Shown here one piece after another: positions 23,600 through 36,744 of a stretch of DNA of 64,000 nt; within the stretch, counting starts at the first letter, position 1, and every line of letters starts with the position of its first letter. This DNA is from Axinella damicornis. Its lineage: Eukaryota > Porifera > Demospongiae > Axinellida > Axinellidae. Made by a program: the position numbers and the translations under genes. The stretch lies in contig OZ007513.1 of assembly GCA_963931865.1 (NCBI GenBank), forward strand, positions 6,537,929-6,601,928, given 5' to 3'. The notes below the pieces were generated by a model, which saw nothing but the letters and a program-made list of their open reading frames with translations, ran no database searches and was not told the DNA's origin.

Positions 23600-23950
23600 T
23601 CTGTTGGTGTGTGTGTGTGTGTGGTGTAGATATGTGGTGTGTGTGTGTGGTGTAGATATGTGGTGTGTGTGTGTGTGTTTGACCTGCTATGAATGTAATT
23701 CGACTCCTGCCTTTCAAACATATCTCCCTCCCTTCATCCCACCTCAAGGCACTGTGTAACCTGAGAAGTGGAGTGTGGACTGATGGAGATGAACATTGGC
23801 TTGAACTCCGTCAGACATGTAAGGGAGGAAAAGAAGGGGGGAAGGGGTGATACCAAGAGAGAGAGAGAGAGAGGGGGGGTGGATGGGAGAGGGAGGGAAG
23901 GTGTAGGGGGAGGAGAGAAAGGAAATGCGAGGGGAGAGGGTGCATTAGCA
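23600..23950. repeat. TG and GA-rich simple sequence
   Basis: GTGTGTGTGGTGTAGATATG units are followed, from about 23820, by GGGA/GAGA-rich sequence. No exon is recognised. Confidence 0.7.
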
Positions 23951-24079
23951 ATTATGGTAGGTCAGGAGGAGACCTCATCTTCAACGGAGAGAATTTCACT
24001 GTTGAGCCTTTGGCACAGCCATTATTGCCCCGAAGCTTACTCTGAAGTGTCACGTTCTGTACTATACTGATGAAAGTTG

Positions 24080-25200
24080 TGTAAATCCAAAGGTAGCCGG
24101 CCGGCCGGAAGGCCTGGGATATTATATTTTATTTATCACGTCATCAACTGACACCAGTGTCCACCAGGTGGACTGAGGGTAGGGAGGAGACCAAATAATT
24201 CAAAAGTGGATAAGTTGTGTCGCAGGAATGCAAAACGTACTGTGTTCAAACTGCACAATCAAACAGGTGATGGCGCAAAATGTATGTGCAAAATGCAGAA
24301 ACATGCTCCAAGTAGACGTTATGGTGAAAATGCGGAAATATTCTTACACTATGCTCAAAGGCATAAACATTCATAAATTGTTTACGTGTGTAGATACTGT
24401 AGAAACACAGAGGGTTCACCATATCCTTATTCTGTTCAGTTCCCCTCTAGCTGCATAGCACGGCCATAGCATAACAACACGAAGGTACTTGATTGATTCG
24501 TTCACTTCACCGTTTGACTGATATCCAAGATCGCACAGCCTGTTAAGATTCAAGTTTAAAACGCAAGCACAAAATTCATACCATTAAACAATATGCTCTT
24601 TACTATAATGCCAGTTAAATTAAATGTACGTCACACTCAGTGACACATTGAAGTGCTACGGGGGATGCAGTTAAAAGGTCAGAAGGCAGAATATATCTAG
24701 ACCAGACCAATTCAATAAGCAGTTGTCCAGTACTTTAGTATACTTTGGCCGGTTAGACCACTGTGGTTTTCGGTTCCTGTTGTAGTTACTCGTGTGTAGC
24801 GAGTGCTACTTGTATGCACCACGTCAACAAACGAGTGCTTAGTTACTCTGTGGAAGTTAGTGTGAATCGCTGGCAACGTAGCGCCTCTGCTGTGTGACAG
24901 TAAAGTAGCTGCAAGTCAGTGTGGTTGACGATAATGGACACTCTGTTGCTGCAAGGATCCAGCAGGTTTGTTACTGAGCCAGTCCATCTACCATTGGAGG
25001 ATAAAGTCCTGTACAGCCATCCCTAATTGAGCATGGCACTGTGGGCCCATCTGCTTGTAGCAGTGAAGAAGGCTGCTACATAATACCCAGGGCATGGATA
25101 CATATGGCTTGTGGTAGCATGTACAGTAATAACAGTACTGTCAACCATGGCACAAGCAATAAGCTATGCAGCCATGGCTTTGTGCAAGTTAGCTAGTTAA
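24080..25200. other. No gene recognised
   Basis: Stops are frequent in all frames. A 76-codon frame at 24228-24458 has several CxxC-like pairs (CSNC, CAKC) but no family I can name. The transporter paralogue 2 begins shortly after. Confidence 0.5.
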
Positions 25201-25375
25201 CAAAACTATATTTTCATTTCTCTTTGCACAGTGAAAGAGGTATGGAGACTGAGGTTAAACTGGCTCTTCCTTGTTCTGAGTTCTGTCCTTGTTGCCACGA
25301 ATATAAGTTCTGTGACATCTTTTCATCAATTTGTTACTAATCCCACATCTGACAAGATCAACACCACAGTGTCAA

Positions 25376-25560
25376 AGGTGTGTGACTGTGTGTGTGGGTG
25401 ACTGTGTGTGTGTGTGACTGTGTGTGGGATGTGGGTGGGTGACTGTGTGTACATGTCTGTGTGACTGTGTGTGTGGGTGACGTGTGTGTACATGTCTGTG
25501 TGACTGTGTGTGTATGGTGACTGACTGGTGTGTGTGTGCGTACATGTTGAGGTGTGTGGG
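25376..25560. repeat. TGACTGTGTGTG repeat
   Basis: Irregular TG repeats with TGACTG interruptions begin right at the donor of the first transporter exon and form the start of its intron. Confidence 0.85.
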
Positions 25561-27939
25561 TGTGTATCCTGGCTGAACCTTCCACCTTTACACCACATCC
25601 TAATGAGCAGTTGATTGTTTAGTGTGATACTAACCTATGAGCTCTCCAAGTTCTTTATGTATGCACAGATCTGAACCAATATATTGCGACTTGCAGGTTT
25701 ATTAAACAGACCTCAAGTGCATGCAGTTAGGTAGGAAGCCATTGGCTTGATTGTAGCTCATGAATAGTTAATGAAGTTGTGTGAGCATCATGGCACTATT
25801 CTGAATGATACCTTTGTCTACATTTCCCATGGCAGCAACAGGAGGGATGTTTCCCTCTATGTGGGAAGCCGCCCTTTCAAGAGCTAGTTAACAGTAGCAG
25901 AATATGGCAGAGCGGAAGTTTGTGAAGAAATTCTCTTAAGTAGATGATAGTATGTCTTGTGATGATGGGCTTGTTGACATAGTTTGCTAGAGTAGTGAGT
26001 AGTTGGGCTGCTGAAGCACCCAAAGGCCAGCCTGGATGATGATTGGCTTCCCACATTTCCATAGTTTCTAGGCATTGTCGATGTCACAAGCAGAGGGAGC
26101 AGTTTGGTGCATGAAGCTTGTTTACACTTGGATGTTCATGCATACAAGTACCTGTCAATGTGGTTCAGACATCCGTTATACAGGGGACAGCCACCTGTAA
26201 GTAACAAGTGGCTCATTAATTAAGTTGACAATAGCCACCAGTAGCTACGGTTGGTCTGCATGGTTTCTGTTGGCAGTGTGCCTTGCAGACCAGTTGGCAG
26301 CTACGTACCATGCAAGCTTGAAGAGCACTAAGAAGATGGCCCATCATTCCAAGGATTTGCATTAAAGCGATTTGCATTTGGGCCTTGCTCTGACATACTG
26401 ACAGCTAGCTGAATAGAAATACATGTACATGTGCAGTGAGCGCCGAGTGAAACAGGTGTTGTAGTTAGCAGGCTAACTTGTGGGACATCCAACTCCGCAT
26501 CAGATGTGATCCCGGAAAACCTGAAAGTAAAAGTTCTCCACTGAAATGCCAAACCAATAATATTATGAATTGTTCCCATACAACCTAAGCTACCAGGAAC
26601 CTATGTGTGGTGAAGTCATGGATTGTCACACATGGTTCCACTTGTGTACTGGCTACCTCAATCGTGCGTATCTATGTGGTACAATGATTATCGCTTTGGT
26701 CCATCCTAGCTTGAGCCTGGTCTTGGACTCACAGAACAGCTCTACTACTCTGCAACCATCACACTGTTCTACAGTGGTGAATTCATCGGAGCCATTGCCG
26801 CTGGGTTTCTGGTCCAGATTGTACCGTACTGGTATATCACTTTGTCCAGCCTCCTCATCTACACTCTCAGCTGCGTGATGTATGCCTTGACTACCATGGG
26901 ATGGCTACTGATGTTGAGTAGACTACTTTCTGGGAATTCATTGGAGTCAGCTTGACACTAGCACCGGCCTATTAATATTTCGGGCACACTAATGATGTGT
27001 ATGTAATTGCTTTGAAAGAGTTGGGAAAGAAAAGAAAGGATACCGACGTGCAGGTGAAGGACTTCCTGTTTGCTCTCCACTCACTTGGAATGGGTTTTGG
27101 ATTCTTTATTGGAACTGGTGAGAGTGCACACATTATACATATTGCCAGTATGTAGCCGCCTACCATATCACACCATTCATCTTGCTCTATCCACAGGAGT
27201 AACTATGATTTTCTCCCGGTTTGACATCAGCCAGTTCAGGAGCATAGCGTGGTTCAATACAGCAACTGGTTTGGCTTTTGTCGTACTACAGTTGGTGATG
27301 TTCCAAGGAGAGAGCGGGTGCAGAAAGCCCCCACAGCTTGGTCAGCGATTTTATGACATGTGCAGACCTCACTAATTGCCCACCCAACTATATCGGTACC
27401 CGTGACGAACATCATCACTGATGTCACCCACCGACAGCTGCATGTAAGCCATCTCTGCCCACTTGCTAATTTTAGTGTCATGATTGGCTGTAGCATGCTG
27501 TGTTAGTGTTCATAGATACACAGTCTCCTGATAACAGATGTGCTGTTTACATGTGGTTGTGTCCATGCCTATTGTAACAATTAACTCAATTTAATATGTG
27601 GGTTACGAATTCGTATAATATAATAAATACTGGTCAAATCATTATAGCACCCTCTCATGTTGTTTGTACTATAGTGGATCGATTCCTTGGGTTTGTTTCT
27701 CTAGGGTGTGGTTCTTGGCTTTGCGTTTGCTTCAGGAGCCATTTCTAAGATCATCAGTCCTCTTTGGAGTGAGTAATAATTACATGATTATGCACGTCCA
27801 ATTGTGAAGTGTGGTGTTATTTGTCCCAGATCTTACTAAGGTCACTATTATTTTATTTCTTTTGTGGATTTGGAAAGCAATTGCTAAGTTTTGAACCCAC
27901 AAACAATAATTTAGCAATACGTGCATGATGTCACATTAA

Positions 27940-28869
27940 CCCTTTTCCTGGTGAAGCCGCCATATGGCGGCATGGGGTAGTACCTTCGTTCCAAAAATCA
28001 TAAAAAATCGAAACTTTGAATTTAGCGCTAACTAAAGATATCAGAGCATGCGCAATGAATTGCTCTACAACGGCTTACGTCTTAAAAATTTCGGTTATTT
28101 AGGTTGCTACGTTCTGTGCACGTTGTAAATGTGACCGCAAAATGGCAGCTCGACTTTCCGTGATCGAAGTGTTTTCTCTACTTGAAGTCGACCGCCTCGG
28201 CCTCTCTGAAGGTGAAGAAAGTGAGTTTGAGGGGGAAAGGATCTGTGGCTACCTACCTGAAGGCAGTTCGAACCGTTTTGCTCCGGGGTAGTCGCCAGGG
28301 GGAGGCACTCGAAGTCGTCGATGAAGACGGTGACCAACCCGATGAAGCGTTGGAGTTTGGCAGTCACTCTGGTCCCGATGACGAGGCAGTGGACCCTGTT
28401 TTGAGTAAGTCTACTCTTTTAGAAGCTAGAAATGACATTTGGAAGTCTAAATATAGTAGCAAAGACTTGATATAGTGGTTTATGTACGGATGATTTATGT
28501 GTGGTCTTGGTTTCATCTCTTTCATCAGGATCCTAGCGCACCGTGATGACTCCTGGAGGGTTTCTGAGGGATCTAAGCATGTTACAGAAGATTGAAAACA
28601 GTCCATAGTGGCATTGGATTGCTTTGTGTGTGTGCAATAACAGATTTTATAATGATGTTGATACAAAATCTATAAATAAACGGCTATAAATAGTGCGTGC
28701 ATGGTTGCTAGGCAACGTAAGTGACGTCATCGTCTTCAGAAACTCCCTGGCTACCTGGAGATATATGGTTGCTGGGGACTTTATAGCATAGTCACTGCAC
28801 AACAGATTTTTATAGATGAGCTGGTTATTATTGATTACTGGCTCCAAAATAAACTCACCAGGGAAAGGG
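27940..28869. mobile_element. piggyBac-type element, 930 bp, internally deleted
   Basis: The element is bounded by TTAA (27936-27939 and 28870-28873), the piggyBac target site. Its ends are CCCTTTTCCTGGTGA and the complement of TCACCAGGGAAAGGG, matching the CCCTTT ends of the superfamily. A related repeat at about 49893-50030 shows the unoccupied site with a single TTAA (49978-49981). It lies in the last intron of transporter paralogue 2. The encoded protein is only a fragment, so the element cannot move by itself. Confidence 0.85.
28142..28291 (+). pseudogene. piggyBac transposase N-terminal fragment
   Basis: The 49-codon frame opens MAARLSVIEVFSLLEVD and continues with acidic SEGEESEFEGE before a TAG. 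PiggyBac transposases start with such an acidic leader. A second frame (28182-28475) carries further acidic sequence (EVVDEDGDQPDEALEF), so a frameshift followed by a large deletion of the catalytic part is likely. Confidence 0.55.
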
Positions 28870-28889
28870 TTAATTGGAGACGGCCATAA

Positions 28890-30050
28890 GCTGGCCACCT
28901 ATGATCAGAAGTGACCTGGGAAGGAGGCTAGCTTTACTTTCATAGGCAGCTAGCTTTATAGTACGAATCATAGTCTATTGATGAGGTGAGAACAAGAGTT
29001 GAGGCATCATTCTGAAAATTTCTACATGTACCTGCTTCATTAGCCAGCAGACTGAGTGTGGTTGCCACTTGAATGGGCTCTGAGAACCAGTACTACAACA
29101 GCTCTGAAAGGAACCGTAACGCTAAAATGCAAATCCAGAGCATGCCCAATTCGCTATAATGACTAGAGGTGTTCATGGAACACATACCGCCTACAGGCAG
29201 CTACAAATGACGTGATATCTCTGCCGATGCGCATCAAACACATCGTGTATGGCTGTAGCCAAGGTGTGGGAGTGACCGCTTGCCGTATATACAACAACTT
29301 TCTGATTGTGAAGCTGAAGAGGAAATAGCTGGGAAAAAGACTGAAGCAATAGTCATAACGTCTGTGATTCAGAAGCATATAAATGGTGGGATGAGACTGT
29401 CAGCATGAAGTTCCCAAATTCAGTGCAGTACATTTCCTGTTCCTGATAGGACTCAATCACTAAGAGTAGGAGCCAGTGTTACGAAAAGACATGCCAATTT
29501 AGTGTGCCATTTGTGCTAAATGATCACATTGCACTAGGCCTAGGAAAAGTAGGAAATAGCTGAAATACTGACAGCGAAACGAAGTGCCTTGACTTCATTC
29601 AGGTAGCTACACATAGAACAGTTATTTTGCTATCTGCTATTTCTTGACTCCCTTTCAGAGGTTATTGAGGGCAAGATATTCCAATCTTTTTTGACAGACA
29701 ACAGACTGACAAAACCGATTGCTTAACCTCCACTTTGCTCGTGTGCACATGAGGTAATTAGTACCCACAAATAATAGTGACCTGAAGGTAGTCCTTGTAT
29801 TGTGGTAGTAGTATAGTGGCCAGCTGCAGCCTGAACTGTTTATCAATTAGCATTTTGTGTATTGCTGTGACTATTTACAAACCTATAGGACTTGGTACTA
29901 GCTATGGCTAGCTGTAGGTAAAAATGTGACCATGCAGGGACAGTTACTGCATTGACAAGAGCCTGTACGCTAGCTAGCTACATCCGATGATTATACATTT
30001 CCCCAGAATGATTATGAACACAATGTCATGTATGCATTCATGTACACGCA
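28890..30050. repeat. Dispersed repeat sequence, no gene
   Basis: The part at 28900-29060 (GTGACCTGGGAAGGA, GATGAGGTGAGAACAAG) has relatives at 50455-50560 and 52690-52830. GTCACTATTATTT at 27841 recurs as its complement at 29768-29780, so an older repeat of about 1.9 kb may enclose the piggyBac element. No exon is seen until the last transporter exon. Confidence 0.4.
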
Positions 30051-31099
30051 CAGTGGATGCCGCATATGAGGGTACGAAGAAGCGCTCTTTCCTGCCCATG
30101 GCCATCATGCTGGGGATAAATCTGTTGCTCCTACTGGGATTTGTCGTACTGTACCCTCAACTGGGTAAGAGAGAGAGAGAAGACCGGAAAACTGAAGACA
30201 ACCGTCATGAATTGGAGCAATGAATTGGAGCAATGAAGTGTAGTTACAGTGTACAATGACTACTGTGTGCATGTGACTCATGTAAGTCAAGTGTACATGT
30301 ACAGTACAAGCTTGCACAGTGCACACAATGACACGCTTCAGTACTAAATTAGCTTTCTAGAGCCTGCATGGCATGAAGTCTGCAACCATGTTACACACAT
30401 ACATAATTGTGCATTAGCTGCTTGTACAGTGGAGGTGGAGATTCACCAAATGCTTGTGCAGGAATCCCACAAGATACATGCAGTCACTGTCAATTAAGTT
30501 CCACTAGAGACCTATGGCATGCTATTATTCAACACAGCTCCTCAATTCTTAATTTTAGGTATAAGAATTGAGCACTTCAAGTTAAGATTATTTTCAGGGA
30601 GGTCTCCTGCTTTCTGACCAGAATCCAGACCATGCAGTAAGAACTTGGAACCAATTTCCTGGGGTATCGATTGCGAGGTCATGAAGCAATAGCTTATTAT
30701 TTAGAACTGATGTTGATCCCTGGCCTTGTCGCTACCATGACAAATAGGCTGCATCTCATGGATTTCATCTGCAGTCGGCATAATAATATATATATAACTG
30801 CATGCGCAGATGCGAAGCTCATACATTGTATATAGCTACACATCTTTCTACATTGTATATAGCTACAAATCTTTCTACATTGTATATAGCTACAAATCTT
30901 TCTGTGGAAAATCTTGGTTTTGATATCGAATGGGAAGTTTGGAAGGCAATGTATGCAGTCTTCCATTGCCTTTGTAATCAACACTGTACAAATTAGTGAC
31001 TTATAATGTTCTTGCTAACTCAATTATCACATTTTTGATTGAATATGCATATGATTATCATTATTGCTTTGGTAATACTGTTCTCATGACCATTCTAGT

Positions 31100-31930
31100 G
31101 ACTGGGTAATTGGCAGGGACTTACTCTGATGATGTGAGACGACAGGGGCATACTCCTTGATGATTTGACTTAAGATGGTCCCACAATATATAGTATGTTG
31201 TCTATTACTCATGGGACCATTTTAAGTCATTCTCTGAACCCGACTGGGTAATTGGCAGGGACTTACTTTGATGATGTGAGACGACAGGGGCATACTCCTT
31301 AATGATTTGACTTAAGATGGTCCCACAATATATAGTATGTTGTCTATTACTCATGGGACCATTTTAAGTAATTCTCTGAACACGACTGGGTAATTGGCAG
31401 GGACTTACTCTGATGATGTGAGACAACAGGGGCATACTCCTTAATGATTTGACTTAAGATGGTCCCACAATATATAGTATGTTGTCTATTACTCATGGGA
31501 TCATTTTAAGTCATTATCTGAACGCGAATGTGTAATTGGCAGGGACTTACTCTGATAATGTGAGACGACAGGGGCTTACTCTTTCATGACTTGACTTAAA
31601 ATGGTCCCATGAGTAATACTATGCATTGTATCCCTTCACAGCAACTTAAGTCAACCACAGTGACTTAAAATGCTCCCATGGGTGTCCCATGGTTTCTGGT
31701 GACTTAAATCAGTCCCATGAGACACCCATGGGAAGGGTGACTTAAATCAGTCCCATGGGTAACCCATGGGATTTTTTACACTTTTAAGTCAATTGCTGCA
31801 CAACCGTCCTCATGAGATCCAGGATCCATTGTTAACTCTGCATTCAGTTGTCAGAGTGTAGTACGCACGTACCACTGAAGCGAGAGATAAACATATAGTT
31901 AGCTAAGAGCTAAGAGGTAGGGTCATAATT
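31100..31930. repeat. 142-bp tandem repeat with hairpins, copy 2
   Basis: This is the counterpart of 619-1450. Units start near 31100, 31242, 31384 and 31526 with a regular spacing of 142 bp, because the 135-bp insertion of copy 1 is absent. The internal ACTTAAG/CTTAAGT stems are conserved. Confidence 0.85.
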
Positions 31931-33910
31931 GATGTATCGGACTGGAATGGACTACTGGAATGGAATAGCTAATGGACATGACAGCACGTATGAATATCTG
32001 TTGCACCGTGAGGTGTTTCCATCGTAGTGCAACCATCGTCTTTTACTCTCTGGTTGCTCGTATGTAGCTACCTTATTTTCTCATAATTCATTTTCGTACA
32101 AGAGTTTTCAGTTTAATCTTTTTCTCACCCATTACATGCATAATAGCTACACCCATTACATGCATAATACACTGTACATGTACACTGTACAGTTGCGTTT
32201 GAACATTGTTTACAACGTTGTTTTTCCATCGTAGTCCTAATCTTGCGACGCCGTTTGGCCAACTGTTTTTTTAGACCTGGAAATTGTTCCGGCAGGAAGT
32301 ACATGCTTAAAAGTATAGGTTACGGACATGCATGGGTGCATTGAGCACTGGCCCTGGCCCTAATATACCCTAACCCGTCACCCTACTTTCTGCTGAACAA
32401 ATACTATTAGCAAGTTCACAATTTTTTGAGCGATGCATAATTACCCCAATCCTATTTGGGAAATATTGATGCAGCTACATACACAATTCACATTTCAGCA
32501 AAAGGGTTGGCATCAAAATCAGTAGCTAGCTACTACTGATCATGACTGCTTAGACACGGCATATCTCTGACACTGTGGTGGTGGAGTTCTAGCCAGCGCT
32601 CCATCCATCCACCGCAGGCCATGAAGCGAGGCAAGTGTAGCTATTGTGCCGGAGATTTGTCTACATCGTGAAGATTGCTCTCAGCACCATTAGCTAGCTA
32701 GCTACGTCACGGTCAGGAGAGGCAGTTAGAAGAGCCAGCATGACTCTCATGCTCATTCTCATGTGTGGGTAGGAACAGTTTGTCAATGGCTGGTCAATCC
32801 CCTCCTTAGATAGCTAAAGGCTGGGCTAGCCATGACTTATTGTGCTGCTGTGATCAGGCTGTCTGTTGTGTTTGCATAGCTACAAGTAACTGTATTGCAA
32901 CATTTCCTTCACACTGTCTCTAACTTCAGTTAGCTACTGGTATTACACTTAATTCAGCATCGAACTTGTACCCTCATTCACAACTCTTTCTGTCTCTAGC
33001 TAATGTTGAACCAATAGAACTTTCAGGGAAGAGGACAAGTGTTGAAAACCTTCTGCAATTCTTATGCTCACCATGACCTTGATGAAGAATTCTAGTATAG
33101 TGACACCCTCTTGACCAATCAGACTGCAGTAATATCATTACGTGATAAATCCACACTAAACTGTGACCATACCCTTAACTTAATATTCAAGGTCTCGAGG
33201 CTGCTCATTAAATATAGATTATAGCACTCTGGGCTTCACCTCATGCCCCCCAAAATAATCTACCCACTAATTCTGAGACTCTCATACACACACACACACA
33301 CACACACACCACATGCTTAGCAGTGTAGTTATATAAGGCATGCATGCAGTTATATTGTTGATTGATGCAAACCTGATCATTAAAGTTGACCACATGTAGC
33401 TACCTGACTGAGGAAACTTTTTGCCAACACTGTTCGTATCAATTATGCATGCGGAATCCACTTCAGACCTACATTCTAGCAACAATAATGGTCAACTGAC
33501 AAATTTGAATATAGATCTGCTCATAGCTAGCTAATTATTTAAGTGATATGCATTAGTGTCTCAAGTTATGCCAGTGCTGCAACACTAAGTATGCATGGAC
33601 TTGCATCCCCACAAAGATTGCCAGATTGATTGAAAGCACACTTTTTGTCATCTCATTCTCAGGTCTGCAGTAGTCAAACAGCTATCTGGGGGTTGGCAAA
33701 GCCAGACATTATATGATACTAAATGCACACAGTCAGTGTTTGTTCCAGGCTAAATATAATGCACAGCTAAGCATGCTAAGCATGCTTTATCAATAATGGA
33801 CAGTTTGGTTTGGTTAACTGCCTATCATCAATGTAGTTTTGCCATTCTAATCGTCCTTTGACCATTCACTGCATGTTAGTCATTTGAATGTGGACTTCTA
33901 CTAACTAATT

Positions 33911-35040
33911 CAGCAAGGCTCCTGAATACCAATTTTATACACTACTCCAGTGTAATTTAATTGTTATTGTTACAATAATGCTTTACATCTGCAAAGCCGC
34001 AGAAAATGGTAAAATACGAGGGAATGTTTGCATTTGATCATGAGCAGTTCATACCATGATGTACAAGTGCAAAGCTTTGGTAAACTTCTGCACTCTACCA
34101 TTGCAGCCTTTTCATTCACTCCTTACATTAGCTAGCTACTTCCAGTTCCAAGAATTGCAGCCAACATCAAAACACAGAATCCTTTCATTCAGTGCATATA
34201 GCTACACTGGTTTCATTCAGGTCATGCACTGAAATGTCATCCTTGTATGTAGCTAGAGTAATCTAAGTGGCTCCTACACTGAGGTGTCAGCCTTTGAAAA
34301 TTATTGTGATATCACTCCAGTTACATAATATTAAATTTGTACACATACACAGGACAGTACCATAATATAAATGCATTTTTGAGCTGACAGATAAACGTGA
34401 AGTTGATGGGCCATCCTGAAATTCCTTTGCCGTGGAGATGTGCATCATTGACATCAAAGTATCGACTGCTGCATTTTTGTCACCTTGCAAATTTGCAACC
34501 GGTTTTATGGGGTGATACTATGGCTACTAAAATACAGTGACAGCTGCTATTGGGCAAATTTAATACAAAGCACAATGTCAAGAGGACAGCAACAACTGAA
34601 TTTGCTATGTACAAGGCTGTGAAGTTTACATAGATCATACATAAGTACTCTATGGAGCAAAGGGCATTGTTCCTTCAAACAAAGATCCTCATCACGTAGC
34701 TGCAGCAACACTGAAAAATCCAGTAGCTAAGGAAACTTCTCAGCCCACAAGTGTAGCCACATCAATTAATGTTGTTGCAGTACTCCATGGAGTATTATAT
34801 AATCTAGGAGTGGCTATGACTCCAAACGTCATTCATTGACATTCCCTACGCTGTTATCACTGTAAAAATCCTGGGTAGATTTAAGCTAGATTTGGTTGCC
34901 TGAGTTGCAATTTTGTGAGTTGCCACACCAATGCAATACCTTGCTGGATCTGGTGCTGGTGCTGCTGCTCGAGATCTGCACGAACCCAGTACTAAATCAA
35001 AGGCAGGATCAAGGTCATGGGAAGAGTCATTGCTACCTAC
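33911..35040. repeat. 1.1-kb block present only in copy 2
   Basis: Copy 1 joins CTAACTAA directly to TTTGAGTTGA at 3620, whereas copy 2 has about 1,130 bases between these points. The part at about 34457-34850 is a diverged duplicate of 35716-36105, the sequence upstream of the oxidase fragment. The block therefore looks like an older local duplication lost from copy 1, not a new transposon. No terminal repeats are seen. Confidence 0.75.
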
Positions 35041-35127
35041 TTTGAGTTGAATCAACCATCCGTTTCTTGCAGTGTTGAGTCGTGATAACTGTTAGCTGCC
35101 TATCACTGGTCAGAAACTAGCAAGACA

Positions 35128-35490
35128 ATGAGAATAGGTGCCATCAAGTTTGCGGTAGTACTAAGTTTTGCTGCATTCATTGTATCCTGCAAGGCCTAGG
35201 GTACATGCGAGAGCCAGGATGCAGATGTCCTGATTCTGGGTGCAGGCATGGCTGGGATAGCTGCAGCCAAAACCCTAGCTCTCTGACAATGGAGTGACCA
35301 ACTTTGTCATCCTGGAAGCAAGGGATGAGATTGGAGGGAGAATGAGGGCAGCAGACTTTGCAGGAGTCAAGATCGAACTGGGTGCAAACTTTGCTGGTAT
35401 TGATACAGCCAATGCTGTACTCGATGCCCAAACTACCACTAATGGTGCACACATTGAAGCGTTTTCAATGTTAGAATCCTTGCTGTGTTG
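35128..35490 (+). pseudogene. Polyamine-oxidase-like broken 5' fragment, copy 2
   Basis: This is the counterpart of 3708-4070. It carries the same TAG at codon 24 and the same frameshift, so the damage predates the large duplication or belongs to both haplotypes. Confidence 0.8.
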
Positions 35491-36168
35491 ATTGTAGTGC
35501 CTTGGTTGTTTGTATGAACTGATTAGTCATAGCTAATTATATCACTACTGAATAGGTAAATTTTGTAACCAAGTTGCATTTGTTTGCATGGTTTTATGAG
35601 ACGATGCTATGGCTCTATGGATATCGGGTGTTATTTCTGCTTTATCGCAACCACCAAGTCTTCCGATCACCAGGTAGCTGCAGCTGCCCACGAAATAACT
35701 ATGGTTCGACTATAAGTATCGACTGCTGCATTTTTGTCACCTTGCAAATTTGCAACTGCATGGTGATACTATGGCTACTACAATACAGTGACAGCTGCTA
35801 TGGGGCAAATATAATACAAAGCACAATGTCACGAGGACAGCAACAACTGAATTTGCTATGTACAAGGCTGTGAAGTTTACATAGATCATAGCTAAGTACT
35901 CTATGGAGCAAAGGGCATTGTTCCTTCAAACAAAGATCCTCATCGTGTATATCTGAACAGCAACACTGACAAATCCAGTAGCAAAGTAAACTTCTCAGCC
36001 TCAAGTGTAGCCACATCAAACAATGTTGTTGCAGTACTCCATGGAGTATTGTCTATTATATAATCAATATGACTCCAAACGTCATTCATTGATATTCCCT
36101 ACACTGTTGAGTCTTGATAACTGTTAGCTGGCTATCACTGGTCAGAAACTACTTTCCCTAGCAAGACA

Positions 36169-36744
36169 ATGAGAATAGGTGCCATCAAGTTTGCGGTAGT
36201 ACTAAGTTTTGCTGCATTCATTGTATCCTGCAAGGCCCAGGGTACATGCGAGAGCCAGGATGCAAATGTCCTGATTCTGGGTGCAGGCATGGCCGGGATA
36301 GCTGCAGCCAAAACTCTCTCTGACAGTGGAGTGACCAACTTTGTCATCCTGGAGGCAAGGGATGAGATTGGAGGGAGAATGAGAGTTGCAGACTTTGCTG
36401 GAGTCAAGATCGAACTGGGTGCAAACTGGATCCAAGGAGTGGACCCATCAGGATCAGGACGGTTCAAAGTCAATCCACTCTGGGCTCTCAAGCAGCAGTG
36501 TGGCCTGCAGGGTGTGTTTAGTGATTACAACTCTTTGGTGGTGTACAACAGCGCAGCAGAAAATGTCACAGGAGAACTGCCTTGGAGTGAAATAAACACT
36601 GCTCTTGAGAAAGTGTCGAATCTGAGCAAGCAGAGGCAGGAGGAAGGAAAGGATGATATATCCATTAGGGAGGCACTGGTTATAAGCAATTGGAAGCCCA
36701 CAACTCCTGAGGATAACTTTGTTGATTGGTTTAATCAAGTCTGA
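36169..36744 (+). pseudogene. Polyamine-oxidase-like N-terminal fragment, copy 2
   Basis: This 191-residue frame is nearly identical to 4749-5330 with the same signal peptide and FAD motif. It lacks the six-base GCAATT, so it reads NFVDWFNQ where copy 1 reads NFVAIDWFNQ. NFVDWFNQ looks like the ancestral form. Truncation occurs at the same place. Confidence 0.75.

Larger units (their letters stand above)
25231..30223 (+). pseudogene. Major-facilitator-like membrane transporter, paralogue 2
   Basis: Exons: about 25231-25376 (first membrane segment, WRLRLNWLFLVLSSVLVATN), 26710-27117 (LTEQLYYSATITLFYSGEF, GFLVQIVPYWYITLSSLLIY and more membrane segments), 27197-27443 (GVTMIFSRFD, then LIAHPTISVPVTNIITDVTH), 27705-27768 (64 bp, GVVLGFAFASGAISKIISPLW) and 30054-30223 (DAAYEGTKKRSFLP, last membrane segment, TGA). 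The 64-bp exon and the final exon match paralogue 1, so these are tandem duplicates. Damage: a one-base frame change after SRLLSG, a TAA shortly after (TLAPAY then stop), and a missing cysteine-rich CHWIP/DCQPICRS loop in the third listed exon. A piggyBac-type element sits in the last intron. Confidence 0.62.

Noticed and set aside
33911..35040. New transposon insertion in copy 2
   Set aside because: No terminal repeats or target duplication; part of it is a diverged duplicate of nearby sequence, so loss from copy 1 is more likely.
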